DNA of 64,000 nucleotides from Arcicella rigui (GTDB lineage: Bacteria > Bacteroidota > Bacteroidia > Cytophagales > Spirosomataceae). Each line of letters begins with the position of its first letter. Position 1 is the stretch's first letter. The stretch is from the NCBI RefSeq assembly GCF_034929435.1, contig NZ_JAYFUM010000029.1, positions 37,235 to 101,234 on the forward strand, given 5' to 3'. Below are positions 52,266-60,598 of the stretch, in pieces. Below the pieces are notes generated by a model. It had not been told where the DNA came from and made no database searches. It worked only from the letters and a program-made list of their open reading frames with translations. The position numbers and the translations under genes were made by a program.

Positions 52266-52889
52266 ATGTTTACTAACGATATAAAATTAGATATTGAATG
52301 GAGAATGGCAGAATTGTCATCTTTAAAAACCATTCCTGTAAGGTATCGTCTTTTTAGTCATCATTCAGAATTATTGACTAAATATGCTGTCCCGTCTATA
52401 TATGCTCTATGGGAAGGATTTGTAAAAAAAAGTTTTGAACTATATATTGATTACATTAATAGTTTAGAATTAAACCCAACTGATATTCATATTAATTTGT
52501 TTACACATTCATTTTCAACTGAAGATAAGTTAGCATTAGAAAACCCAAGAATGAGTTTTGCAAAAAAGAAAGAGTTTATAGAGTTTTATCAAAAGAAATC
52601 AAAAGATAAATTTACAATACCCAAAAAAATTCCAACAAAATCTAACGTTGATTTTGAAACAATTAATGAAATTCTTGAAAGATTCAACCTATTAAAATTA
52701 CCTAAAGGGACTTATGAAAAAAAACTAAAAAAATTATTACATTTTAGAAATAGTATTGCTCACGGTGAAATTTCAATTCCGATTAAGAATGACAATCTAA
52801 GTGAGTTTTCAATGCTTATTAATGACTTAATGGTAGAAATATTTGTTAGAATTGAAAATGGGAAAGTAAATGAGACTTTTAAATCATAA
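52266..52889 (+). CDS. HEPN-domain ribonuclease-like protein (MAE_28990/MAE_18760 type)
   Basis: 207 aa all-alpha protein. The HEPN RNase motif R-x4-H is intact: Arg161 to His166 in LLHFRNSIAHGE, near the C-terminus as in MAE_28990-type HEPN proteins; AVPSIYALWEGFVKKSFELY (about 41-60) is the matching N-terminal helix. HEPN proteins of this kind cleave RNA in abortive-infection systems. Start 3 bases after the DUF262 stop, so the two are co-translated. No antitoxin (MNT) is adjacent; DUF262 would be the partner. Confidence 0.8.
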   Translation: MFTNDIKLDIEWRMAELSSLKTIPVRYRLFSHHSELLTKYAVPSIYALWEGFVKKSFELYIDYINSLELNPTDIHINLFTHSFSTEDKLALENPRMSFAKKKEFIEFYQKKSKDKFTIPKKIPTKSNVDFETINEILERFNLLKLPKGTYEKKLKKLLHFRNSIAHGEISIPIKNDNLSEFSMLINDLMVEIFVRIENGKVNETFKS

Positions 52890-52901
52890 ACAAAGTAGTA
52901 C

Positions 52902-52938
52902 TTCCGTCGCTATTCCAAGTTTAACAAATGGAACAATA
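52902..52938 (+). repeat. 37-bp direct repeat R1, left copy
   Basis: Matches 54296-54332 with three differences; the last 25 bases (52914-52938, starting TCCAAGTTTAAC) are identical in both. The left copy ends 5 bases before the ATG of the DUF4240 gene. Confidence 0.85.
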
Positions 52939-52943
52939 ATAAA

Positions 52944-53564
52944 ATGAAGTCTCTGACTACAAGAATGGTGTTATTTCCTGATAATACGGAATGTATGAAA
53001 GAAATTGAAAAACTGTTACGAGAAAAAATTAGTAAAGATTACTATCAAGTTACTGATACAACACAAAACTATATACTTATGAACGAAACTGTTTTTTGGG
53101 AAATCATTGAATCCTCTTGGGCTGACTCGCCAAGTTTAAATAAGAAAAGAGCAAAGGCTCTGATAAGAAATGAAGAAGATTTACTTGCAGAACTAAGTGA
53201 GGAACTTTCAGAAACAATCCTTGAAAATTATGATAAAAGACTTCTAAAACTAAGCAAAGAAGACTTGACTGCATTTATACACATTTTAGAAGAAAAGCTT
53301 TATAATATTGATAGGGAGGACGTTCATGAATATACAGACGGTTCGGATGATGGTTTTTTATATTGCAGATGTTTTATACTTGGAATGGGTAAGGAATATT
53401 ATGATATGATTGACAAAGAACCTTCCAAAGCAACAATGGACTTAGAAGCTGAATTATTTGGATTTTCAGCATATCAACAATATGAAGAAAAATTCGGAGA
53501 AGAGTTTGAACGAAACTCAATTCATTGCATAGAAACGTGTTCAAACGGAAATGGTTGGTCATAA
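52944..53564 (+). CDS. DUF4240 domain protein
   Basis: 206 aa. N-terminal 40 residues are not recognised; from about residue 48 the DUF4240 pattern appears: NETVFWEIIESSW, then a helix pair ending FIHILEEKLYNIDRED, then the signature DGSDDGFLYCRCFILGMGKEYYDMI (about 130-154) and DLEAELFGFSAYQQYEEKFG. DUF4240 proteins are small, cytoplasmic and of unknown function, often in accessory regions with immunity-like proteins. It is bounded by direct repeats on the left (R1) and right (R2). Confidence 0.78.
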   Translation: MKSLTTRMVLFPDNTECMKEIEKLLREKISKDYYQVTDTTQNYILMNETVFWEIIESSWADSPSLNKKRAKALIRNEEDLLAELSEELSETILENYDKRLLKLSKEDLTAFIHILEEKLYNIDREDVHEYTDGSDDGFLYCRCFILGMGKEYYDMIDKEPSKATMDLEAELFGFSAYQQYEEKFGEEFERNSIHCIETCSNGNGWS

Positions 53565-53588
53565 GAAAAAAAAGGTCGCCAATAATTA

Positions 53589-53611
53589 AACTGCAACTGG
53601 TCTTAGGTTTT
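53589..53611 (+). repeat. 23-bp direct repeat R2, left copy
   Basis: Identical to 54237-54259 (core CTGCAACTGGTCTTAGG). The two copies bracket the membrane protein gene at 53823-54233. The following 60 bases contain a second inverted pair GTTGTTGG (53621-53628) / CCAACAAC (53651-53658). Confidence 0.88.
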
Positions 53612-53822
53612 ATTTTCGCTGTTGTTGGTGTTTTCACGGGGTCGCCAAGACCAACAACACGGGCGTAAGCAACTCGTTACTTTGCATTCTACTACATTTG
53701 TTTGTTACTAACGCTCAATTCGTTGGAGAAAACTCCAAAGAAAACTGAATCGTGACAGCAATTTCGGCAAGACTAATTTTATTGATGTTGACACCTATAA
53801 TTCTCACTAAATTCAACAAGCA

Positions 53823-54233
53823 ATGAAAACATATTTTAAAAATATTTTTATTCTTTCTGGTTTGTTACCTGCAACTTTCCTATTAGGATTGACCTTTCTT
53901 TTTTTGCCTGACCTAATTATAAACTTGTCCTTAGAATTAGTCGAAATCTCTATGGTTTTATCAATGATATTTGGTATTTGCGGCTATCTTGGTTTATTAT
54001 TTTCATTGCTACCTAAACTTGAAAACAAGTACCAGTTGAAATTTATATTATTGGTTCTTGGGATTATTGGTTCTGTGACATTTACAACAATCACAGGCAG
54101 AAAACGAGCGTGGACTTGGGTTTTCAGTATAGAAGAATTTGAAGGATGGATTATTTGGGTTTGGCCTCTAATCGTTTCAATTATACTAATAGGTTTAAAC
54201 GGTCGAAAATTGTTCAATAAAAATGAAGGATAA
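53823..54233 (+). CDS. small membrane protein of unknown function
   Basis: 136 aa with four predicted membrane helices (IFILSGLLPATFLLGLTFLFL, LVEISMVLSMIFGICGYLGLLF, LKFILLVLGIIGSVTFTTI, IIWVWPLIVSIILIGL) and a polar loop TGRKRAWTWVFSIEEFEG before the last. No named family recognised. It lies alone between two identical 23-bp repeats; the right one starts 3 bases after its stop. Typical of a passenger gene in a cassette-like arrangement. Confidence 0.7.
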   Translation: MKTYFKNIFILSGLLPATFLLGLTFLFLPDLIINLSLELVEISMVLSMIFGICGYLGLLFSLLPKLENKYQLKFILLVLGIIGSVTFTTITGRKRAWTWVFSIEEFEGWIIWVWPLIVSIILIGLNGRKLFNKNEG

Positions 54234-54236
54234 AAT

Positions 54237-54268
54237 AACTGCAACTGGTCTTAGGTTTTCCTAAGACC
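54237..54268 (+). repeat. 23-bp direct repeat R2, right copy with hairpin
   Basis: Identical to 53589-53611; in this copy the repeat runs into its own complement, forming a 9-bp perfect stem with a TTTT loop. Confidence 0.88.
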
Positions 54269-54295
54269 TAAAACAAAATGAGCGTCTCGCTCAAT

Positions 54296-54332
54296 TTCCC
54301 TCTCTACTCCAAGTTTAACAAATGGAACAATA
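54296..54332 (+). repeat. 37-bp direct repeat R1, right copy
   Basis: 34 of 37 bases match 52902-52938. The pair encloses 1.36 kb with the DUF4240 and membrane-protein genes and the R2 repeats. Confidence 0.85.
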
Positions 54333-54586
54333 CTCAAATAACTTTGAGTCATGCCATCAGTAACATTGGATGCAAAATAGGTCAAGTACAATTTACATTT
54401 ACTAATATTCTTCAATCAAGCAAATGCATAAAAACTATTAATACGAGAGAGTAGTTATTGAATTAAATTATTTATTTGTACAGCCAAAACAGTAAATAAT
54501 GAAAGCTTTACAATAGCATTCTTGCATTTTTTTGTTCATGATTTTCTCTTTTTAGCCACAAAAGCGATAAATAGAAGTTTATTTAA

Positions 54587-55309
54587 ATGAAAATATTAAC
54601 CTTATCAGCACTTACAATTTACCTTTCTATCGGCAATACTTTTGCCCAAAAATTTGACCTCGGCAGTTGGAACATCCTAAACGTGAAATACGCTGTAAAC
54701 AGTAAATGGAGTGTGTTTGGAGAAGCTCAATTACGGTCATTAAAATTCTATGACGATTTCCATTACTATGAATATAAAGGGGGCCTTAATTTCAAAGCAC
54801 ATAAAAATTTAGCATTAAGCATCGGTACTGGAAGTTATCAAACTTATAAAGAAGGTGGCGATTTTGTTGTGCCAAAAAATAATGATGAATTTAGAATTTG
54901 GCCACAAATGGTAGTGTATCAATCAATAGGTAAATTGAAAATTGAGCAACGATATAGAGCGGAATTTAGGTTTACAAGCAATGGCTATCGAAATAGATTT
55001 AGATACAGACTTGGCTTATCTTATCCTTTTGGGAAAGAAAACAAGGATTATAAACCTTTTCAAATTAGTGCCACTAATGAACTGTTTTTCACAGACAATG
55101 AACCTTATTTTGAAAGGAACAGATTAGTATTGGCTTTAAATTACAAACCAAGTAAAACCACAACTTTGCAATTAGGCTATTTACACCAATTTGACTACAA
55201 AATAAATGATGAAACAGGCAGAGACTTTTTACAAATTGGTTACTTCATTGAGATATTTAGAAAGCAAACAACCAATAACACTGCTGACACTGACATAAAA
55301 GATAATTGA
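54587..55309 (+). CDS. DUF2490 outer-membrane beta-barrel protein
   Basis: 240 aa. Signal peptide LTLSALTIYLSIGNTFAQ. The rest alternates amphipathic beta strands with aromatic girdle residues: WNILNVKYAVNSKWSVFGEAQLRS, RIWPQMVVYQSIGKLKIEQRYRAEFRF, YRNRFRYRLGLSYPF and FLQIGYFIEIFRKQ, matching DUF2490, a family of Bacteroidota outer-membrane barrels of unknown transport role. The C-terminal tail of about 14 polar residues goes past the last strand. Confidence 0.85.
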   Translation: MKILTLSALTIYLSIGNTFAQKFDLGSWNILNVKYAVNSKWSVFGEAQLRSLKFYDDFHYYEYKGGLNFKAHKNLALSIGTGSYQTYKEGGDFVVPKNNDEFRIWPQMVVYQSIGKLKIEQRYRAEFRFTSNGYRNRFRYRLGLSYPFGKENKDYKPFQISATNELFFTDNEPYFERNRLVLALNYKPSKTTTLQLGYLHQFDYKINDETGRDFLQIGYFIEIFRKQTTNNTADTDIKDN

Positions 55310-55333
55310 CAAAACGCCAGCAATTACTTCTGA

Positions 55334-55353
55334 GGCTGGTCAGGAGACCAGCC
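55334..55353. repeat. GGCTGGTC-family palindrome, copy 2
   Basis: Perfect 8-bp stem GGCTGGTC / GACCAGCC with AGGA loop, the inner part of the repeat at 37846-37918. Confidence 0.8.
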
Positions 55354-55480
55354 TTGGATGGGAATTTTTGGAGAGAATGATACAGAAAATAACCAATTGG
55401 TCTGTATTTTTTCTTGAAGATACCCTTGAATAAAGTGAATAATACTATTGAAGTTTTGTAAATTGCCCCAAAAAATAACA

Positions 55481-56314
55481 ATGGCAAAGTACATCAATCC
55501 ATATACTGATTTTGGTTTTAAAAAACTCTTTGGTGAGGAAGGTAACAAAGACTTGCTCATTGATTTCTTGAACCAGCTTCTCCCCCCACATCACCAAATT
55601 GCAGACCTAAATTTTCGTAATCCCGAAAATTTAGCAGACTTTTCAACAGAAAGAAAAGCCATTTTTGATATTCATTGTAAAGCCCTTTCGGGCGAAAAAT
55701 TTATCGTTGAAATGCAAAAGGCTAAGGTAAAATACTTCAAAGATAGAAGTTTGTTTTACGTAACCTTTCCAATTCGAGAACAAGCACAACAAGGTGAATG
55801 GAATTTTAGATTAGAACCCATTTATTTTGTGGCTATTCTGGATTTTGAATATGATGAAGCAGAAGAAATACGCAAGTTTAGACGTGATGTTTCTTTGAAA
55901 GACCAAGACGGAGATATATTTTTTGATAAATTGCATTTCAAGTTTTTGCAAATGCCTTTGTTCAACAAAAAAGAAAACGAATTAGCGACTAAATTCGACA
56001 AGTGGTGCTACTTTCTAAAAAACTTAGAAAGTTTTGACCACATCCCGAACATCCTCAACGAGCCAATTTTTCAAAAAGCCTTTGGAACAGCGGAATTAGC
56101 TAATTTAAGTGTCGAACAAAGAGCTATTTACGAAGAAAACCTTATTCAATATTGGGGTATGAAAAGTGCTTTGGAAACGGCAGTGGAAGAACGAGAGATT
56201 GAAATTGCAAAAAAGCTTATTAAACGCCGCTTAACAAATGAAGAGATTGCCGAAGATACAGGTTTATCAATAGAACAAATACAAGAGTTAAGAAACAAAA
56301 CAAGAAAAAACTAA
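55481..56314 (+). CDS. Rpn-family PD-(D/E)XK nuclease, subgroup B
   Basis: 277 aa from the ATG at 55481, where the family start MAKYINPYTDFGFKKLFGEE begins; an ATG 33 bases upstream adds unrelated residues. Nuclease core: Asp in AIFDIHCKA and Glu-x-Gln in IVEMQKAK (about 66-86), preceded by FKKLFGEEGNKDLLIDFLNQLL. The C-terminus has a helix-turn-helix-like tail (LTNEEIAEDTGLSIEQIQEL). Paralogue of 59676-60506 (same block order, about half identical by eye). Such genes are annotated as putative transposases but no terminal repeats were found around it. Confidence 0.88.
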   Translation: MAKYINPYTDFGFKKLFGEEGNKDLLIDFLNQLLPPHHQIADLNFRNPENLADFSTERKAIFDIHCKALSGEKFIVEMQKAKVKYFKDRSLFYVTFPIREQAQQGEWNFRLEPIYFVAILDFEYDEAEEIRKFRRDVSLKDQDGDIFFDKLHFKFLQMPLFNKKENELATKFDKWCYFLKNLESFDHIPNILNEPIFQKAFGTAELANLSVEQRAIYEENLIQYWGMKSALETAVEEREIEIAKKLIKRRLTNEEIAEDTGLSIEQIQELRNKTRKN

Positions 56315-56329
56315 TACCAATATATACAC

Positions 56330-56357
56330 CGATGGCATGAACTGAGTCATGCCATCG
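56330..56357. terminator. hairpin between the Rpn gene and truA
   Basis: Perfect 11-bp stem CGATGGCATGA (56330-56340) / TCATGCCATCG (56347-56357), 6-base loop, between converging genes; U-tract is poor. Confidence 0.6.
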
Positions 56358-56394
56358 AGTAAAATCCAATATTACTTATCTATTTTAGTCCACC

Positions 56395-57126
56395 TCAATA
56401 ATTAACTTCCATCAAAAACAATCCATGAGCTGGGGCAGCTCCGCCTGCTTTTTGGCGGTTTTTTGATTGAATGATTTTCTCGAAATCTGTTACGCTAATT
56501 TTGCCAAGCCCTACTTCTAAGAGTGTACCCACGATGGCTCTAACCATGCCTCTCAAAAATCGGTTAGATTTAATATGAAAAACTAAAATACCGTTTTCTC
56601 TCTGCTCCCATCTTGCTTCCATGATGGTACAATTAAAAGTAAATACTTGTGAATGCAATTTACTAAAACACTCAAAATCTATGTATTGAAAAAAGTATTT
56701 ACAGGCTTCATTCATGGCTTCTATGTTCAAATCTGGCGTAAATTCATAACATAAATCTTTTAAAAAAGGACTTTTCTTGCGTGAAATATGATACTCGTAT
56801 TTTCGGGAAGTGGCTTCAAAACGAGAATGATAATCGTCTGCCACAGGATAAATGGATAAAATAGAAATATCAAAGGGCAACATTTTATTCATCCGATACA
56901 CCGTATTTTCTGGATTAGCAATAGCCGTTTCTACATCAAAATGTGCTACTTGATGTTTGGCGTGTACGCCTGCATCGGTGCGGCTACTACCTGTAATTTC
57001 TATATTCTTTCTCAGTAAAATACTCAGTACTTTTTCAATTTCACCTTGAACCGTCTTTGCATTTTCCTGTGCTTGCCAACCGCAATAATTTGTTCCTTTG
57101 TAGGAACATTCTATAAAATATCTCAT
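56395..57126 (-). CDS. truA: tRNA pseudouridine(38-40) synthase
   Basis: 243 aa, family length. Catalytic Asp in SSRTDAGVHAKHQVAHF (about residues 48-64), YHISRKKSPF, NFxxF-type DFECFSK and SNRFLRGMVRAIVGTLLEVG. It isomerises uridines 38-40 in the anticodon arm. Single gene on this strand between an Rpn gene and the thioredoxin-like gene, with 41 bases to the latter. Confidence 0.95.
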   Translation of the reverse strand: MRYFIECSYKGTNYCGWQAQENAKTVQGEIEKVLSILLRKNIEITGSSRTDAGVHAKHQVAHFDVETAIANPENTVYRMNKMLPFDISILSIYPVADDYHSRFEATSRKYEYHISRKKSPFLKDLCYEFTPDLNIEAMNEACKYFFQYIDFECFSKLHSQVFTFNCTIMEARWEQRENGILVFHIKSNRFLRGMVRAIVGTLLEVGLGKISVTDFEKIIQSKNRQKAGGAAPAHGLFLMEVNY

Positions 57127-57167
57127 TCAAAAATCCTGTTACTGTAGCCAACTCTGTTGGTTGATTA

Positions 57168-58601
57168 TTATTTTTTCAAAGTTTGTCGCTTATGAAAATC
57201 TATAAAATCTTCAATCTGTTCAACAGGCAAACGTTTGGCGATTATCTTTTTGTCTTTGTCTAAAATATAAATCACTGGCGTAGCATACACGTCAAAACTA
57301 TTCTTAAAATCGGTATAATACTCATCTTTGCCCGTTTGCGGATTCTTGTGAATATCTATCCCATTAATGATTTCTTGCAACTTAAATTCTTGAATAAAAC
57401 TTTTCCATCTCGAAGGCGTTCTATCTATCGAAGCCGCCACGATTTTTACGTTTTTGGCTTTCATACTCTGGTACGCTTTCATCAATTTTGGTGCAGACTC
57501 TCGGCAATGCCCACATTCCGGGTCATAAATAAATAAAACTGTATAATCTGCCGCAATTTTTGGTAAAAGTATCTCTCTTCCTAAAGTATCCGTCAAGTAC
57601 ATATTGGGTACTACTTTTCCAATCAAAAGTGGTTTAAGTATCGCCACTCTTTCTTTCATTCTTCTTACCGTAGAAGTATCCCACAAAGAAGGTTCGCCGA
57701 TATAATATTTCTCTGCCATGTGAACAAAAGCACCGTCTGTTCCCAAGATTTTAGGGTTTTCGTACTGGCTCGAAATCTTGTAAATCACATATCTACGTAC
57801 ATCACGAGCGGTTGCTTTTGAAAGTACGAAATCAGCTTCTTTATTGATAGAGTCGGAAGTTTGTACGGTTAAATCATTAAAATATCTTTCTAATTTCTTT
57901 TGTAAAAATGGAGTACGCATCATACGGTCGTCGCCTAAATCTATTTGATCCCAAAAATGCGATTTGTAATAATTGTATTGATACTGATACAAAGCCGAAG
58001 AATCTACTTTAGTTTTTACGGGGCGATTGAAGGCTGGAATTTCTGGTTCTTGCGAAGCTTTGATGAGTTTTCCTGCAAAAAGGTTTTCGTTATTTTTAAG
58101 CCAGTTTTTCTGAAAATCCATCGTTTCGGCTTGTACTTTCTTTAGTTGAGCTTCCAAAGCGGGTGATTTCTTTTGCTTATACTCTGCTTCCAAAGCTTTC
58201 ATTTCGTCAAAATGTTTCGACATTCCTTGTTGAAAAGCGAAGAAATTTTCATTTTCTTTAGAACCCGTCACTTTCATTTTTTTGATAAGATTTGACGTAT
58301 CAGTTTCAAATGAAAACTCTTGATTTCCAATAATTAAATCAAAATATCTTCCTTTTGGCAAAGAAACTAAGTACAAACCTTCTGGCAATTTCTTGTCACC
58401 TTGAAAAACAAAATTACCTTTTGCATCAACCTGAGCCGTATCTTTGATAACCTGCTGATTATAACCAAAATAATGTGCTAAAAAAACCGTAGTATCTTTC
58501 AAACCAGTAATTTTTCCTTTGATAGAAAAACCTTGAGCCAACAACTGATTCGAGAAAAGTGACAATAAAGTTAGGAGTAAAAAAGCTGTATTTTTTTTCA
58601 T
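57168..58601 (-). CDS. exported DUF4369 / thioredoxin-like (TlpA/ResA type) protein
   Basis: 477 aa. Signal peptide FLLLTLLSLFSNQLLAQ; DUF4369 beta domain (FSIKGKITGLKDTTVFLAHYFG, about 25-115), a helical Lys-rich middle with DUF5106-like features (about 120-320), and a C-terminal AhpC/TSA-type thioredoxin domain with the redox motif Cys-Gly-His-Cys in YDPECGHCRESAPKL (about 360) and cis-Pro in VYATPVIYIL. Likely periplasmic thiol-disulfide exchange, for example in cytochrome maturation or stress. The motif CGHC is at the more oxidising end of the CxxC range. Confidence 0.88.
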   Translation of the reverse strand: MKKNTAFLLLTLLSLFSNQLLAQGFSIKGKITGLKDTTVFLAHYFGYNQQVIKDTAQVDAKGNFVFQGDKKLPEGLYLVSLPKGRYFDLIIGNQEFSFETDTSNLIKKMKVTGSKENENFFAFQQGMSKHFDEMKALEAEYKQKKSPALEAQLKKVQAETMDFQKNWLKNNENLFAGKLIKASQEPEIPAFNRPVKTKVDSSALYQYQYNYYKSHFWDQIDLGDDRMMRTPFLQKKLERYFNDLTVQTSDSINKEADFVLSKATARDVRRYVIYKISSQYENPKILGTDGAFVHMAEKYYIGEPSLWDTSTVRRMKERVAILKPLLIGKVVPNMYLTDTLGREILLPKIAADYTVLFIYDPECGHCRESAPKLMKAYQSMKAKNVKIVAASIDRTPSRWKSFIQEFKLQEIINGIDIHKNPQTGKDEYYTDFKNSFDVYATPVIYILDKDKKIIAKRLPVEQIEDFIDFHKRQTLKK

Positions 58602-58821
58602 TGTTTGAAAATTTAATGCTGAGTTTTTATCTGCAACGACAGACCTTTGGCGGTATTATGATTGAATCTGAATTTCAAAGTTACTTTATGCAAGCCGTAA
58701 GTAAAAGTATTTTTAATCTGTGAATATTTTGATAATTCCTTCTTGATGATTTATCTTTCAAAAATGCTTTCAGCATTCCATTGTTTTCACTTGAAAAAGC
58801 TCAAATTTTAGCCCGACAACC

Positions 58822-59604
58822 ATGTTTTACTTACTCTCAAAAGTACTTTTTTATGTACTGATGCCTTTGCCCATTACTATTGCTATGGTTGTTTGGGCTT
58901 TGCTCACCAAAAATCCAGTATTGAAGCAAAGACTTCTGAAAAGTACTTTAGTGATAATTTTTCTTTTTGGAAACGACTTTTTAGTCAACGAAGGTTTTTT
59001 GTTGTGGGAAGTACCCGCAACGACACCAGAAAGTATCGTAGAAAAATACGATGTAGGTATTATCCTAACGGGCGGTATGATAAGTAACAAAGAAGGAACA
59101 GAAGCCCAAATTTTCACCGACAAAACCGCCGACCGTTTTATCCAACCTTTACGTTTGTACAAACAAGGTAAATTGAAAAAAATATTGATTTCGGGCGGAA
59201 ATACTTCCATTAAATTATTCAGAAGTGATGCCTCGGATGAGACTTTAAAAACAGCTCAACTTTTAGAAGAATTAGGCGTAAAAAAAGAAGATATTATTTT
59301 AGAAAGAAAAGCTCGCAATACTCGTGAAAATGCCATTTATACAGCAGAAGTCCTACGCAAAAACCCAACATTTGGCAATAAATACTTATTATTTACCTCC
59401 GCTTTTCATTTAAAAAGAGCTTTAGGTTGTTTTGAAAAAGCAGGTATTCATTGTCAAGGGTTCAGTACAGCCTTTCATTCAAGAGCGAGAACATTCACCA
59501 TCAACAGTTTACTCGTTCCCAACGAAGCCTCTTATTATGATGCCTATTTATTGATTCATGAAGTTTTAGGGTATATGGTTTATAAAGTTTTGGGCTATTG
59601 TTGA
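58822..59604 (+). CDS. YdcF/ElyC family (DUF218) membrane protein
   Basis: 260 aa. N-terminal membrane helices (LLSKVLFYVLMPLPITIAMVVWALL and STLVIIFLFGNDFLV), then the DUF218 alpha/beta domain: VGIILTGGMI, RFIQPLRLYKQGKLKKILISGG, ERKARNTRENAIYTAEVL and FTSAFHLKRALGCFEKAG. ElyC-type proteins affect envelope polysaccharide or peptidoglycan assembly; a vancomycin-exclusion-type role is family knowledge only. Single gene, converging on the second Rpn gene. Confidence 0.9.
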   Translation: MFYLLSKVLFYVLMPLPITIAMVVWALLTKNPVLKQRLLKSTLVIIFLFGNDFLVNEGFLLWEVPATTPESIVEKYDVGIILTGGMISNKEGTEAQIFTDKTADRFIQPLRLYKQGKLKKILISGGNTSIKLFRSDASDETLKTAQLLEELGVKKEDIILERKARNTRENAIYTAEVLRKNPTFGNKYLLFTSAFHLKRALGCFEKAGIHCQGFSTAFHSRARTFTINSLLVPNEASYYDAYLLIHEVLGYMVYKVLGYC

Positions 59605-59616
59605 GGTTTGATTTTA

Positions 59617-59660
59617 GCCATTGATGCTATAACAATTTAGTTTGTCATAGCATCAATGGC
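59617..59660. terminator. hairpin between ydcF-like gene and Rpn gene
   Basis: 14-bp perfect stem GCCATTGATGCTAT (59617-59630) / ATAGCATCAATGGC (59647-59660), extendable by several bp, between converging genes; 12 and 16 bases from the respective stops. Confidence 0.7.
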
Positions 59661-59675
59661 AAGCCAAAATTTATA

Positions 59676-60506
59676 TTACAAGTTTTCTATTTCATTCCTC
59701 GTTAAACCCGTTAGCTTGATTAAGTCCTCCATTGATAGCCCCATAAGTTTACCTGTTTTTGCAATTTCAAGCGTTCTTTGAACTTGTCCATTATCAAAAG
59801 CTGTATCAATTACACCTTTTAAATCTCGGTAAACTTTCAAGCTCTGTTCATAATCATGACGTTCATCTTCACTGTACTTGGCAATTTCGGCTTTTTCAAA
59901 AGCCTGTATAAATACATCGTCTTTAAATATTTCTGGAATGTACTGGAAATTTTCTAAATGCCTTATGAAATACAACCACTTATCTAATCTTGTAGTAAGC
60001 TCAGATTCATCTTTGATAAAATGGGGCATTTCTAAATAGACAAATTTCAACTTTTCATAAAAAACTTTATTATTCTGGTCTTTTAGTTGAACCACATGAA
60101 TTACTTCTCCTTCACCTAATTTTACTTTTTCATCAAATCTAAAATCCAAAATTCCAACACAGTAAACATATTTTAGTTGGTAATTCCAGTCTCCTTTTTC
60201 TGCTTGTTCTTGAATGGGAAATGTAGCATAATAGACCGTTCTATCCTTGAAGTAGTTTTGTTTAGCTTTTTGAAGCTCAACAATTATTTTTTCCCCTAAA
60301 CTATTTTCACAATAGATATCGTAAATTACTTTTCGGTCATTTTCTGTCTGCCCAAGTTTATCTTTGTCCTTGAAAGTCAAGTCAACGATATTAGTTTCAG
60401 GCAATAAATTAGTCAAGAAGTCGATAAGCATCGGTTTGCTTGCTTCTTCGCCAAATATTTTTTTAAAACCAAAGTCCGTAAACGGGTTTACATATTTCGC
60501 ATTCAT
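59676..60506 (-). CDS. Rpn-family PD-(D/E)XK nuclease, subgroup B
   Basis: 276 aa. MNAKYVNPFTDFGFKKIFGEE, with nuclease residues Asp (KVIYDIYCEN) and Glu-x-Gln (IIVELQKAK), and the tail GLSMEDLIKLTGLTRNEIENL that looks like a small DNA-binding helix-turn-helix. Paralogue of 55481-56314 in the same order of blocks (NYFKDRTVYYATFPIQEQAEKGDWNY corresponds to its KYFKDRSLFY-FPIREQAQQGEWNF). A perfect -7 element precedes it. No flanking terminal repeats, so mobility is not supported. Confidence 0.88.
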   Translation of the reverse strand: MNAKYVNPFTDFGFKKIFGEEASKPMLIDFLTNLLPETNIVDLTFKDKDKLGQTENDRKVIYDIYCENSLGEKIIVELQKAKQNYFKDRTVYYATFPIQEQAEKGDWNYQLKYVYCVGILDFRFDEKVKLGEGEVIHVVQLKDQNNKVFYEKLKFVYLEMPHFIKDESELTTRLDKWLYFIRHLENFQYIPEIFKDDVFIQAFEKAEIAKYSEDERHDYEQSLKVYRDLKGVIDTAFDNGQVQRTLEIAKTGKLMGLSMEDLIKLTGLTRNEIENL

Positions 60507-60529
60507 CTTTTTAGTAAAAAATTATGAGG

Positions 60530-60537
60530 CAAATTTA
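60530..60537 (-). promoter_or_regulatory. -7 element of the second subgroup-B Rpn gene
   Basis: Perfect TAAATTTG on the minus strand, 23 bases before the ATG at 60506. Confidence 0.4.
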
Positions 60538-60598
60538 CAAATAATTTATTGCAGTTTTGAATTTAGCTTTTTTAGGGTTTTGAGCCATTGTCAAACTA

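Larger units (their letters stand above)
54234..54586. other. 353-base spacer holding right-hand copies of repeats R1 and R2
   Basis: R2 copy 54237-54259, with a perfect hairpin GGTCTTAGG (54247-54255) / CCTAAGACC (54260-54268); R1 copy 54296-54332; then the word GAGTCATGCCATC at 54346-54358, half of the hairpin that occurs complete at 56330-56357. The rest is AT-rich without a gene. Confidence 0.7.

Noticed and set aside
50954..54332. Integron with attC sites
   Set aside because: The spacers look cassette-like, but I could not find paired core sites RYYYAAC and GTTRRRY around each gene, and there is no integron integrase in the window. Only the repeat structure is reported.
54278..54457. 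about 59-codon frame in the spacer before the DUF2490 gene
   Set aside because: Begins in the hairpin after repeat R2 and passes through R1; its sequence shows no family features and is probably chance.
55481..60506. Insertion sequences carrying the Rpn genes
   Set aside because: The Rpn family is often called transposase, but no terminal inverted repeats or target duplications were seen at the ends of any of the three genes.
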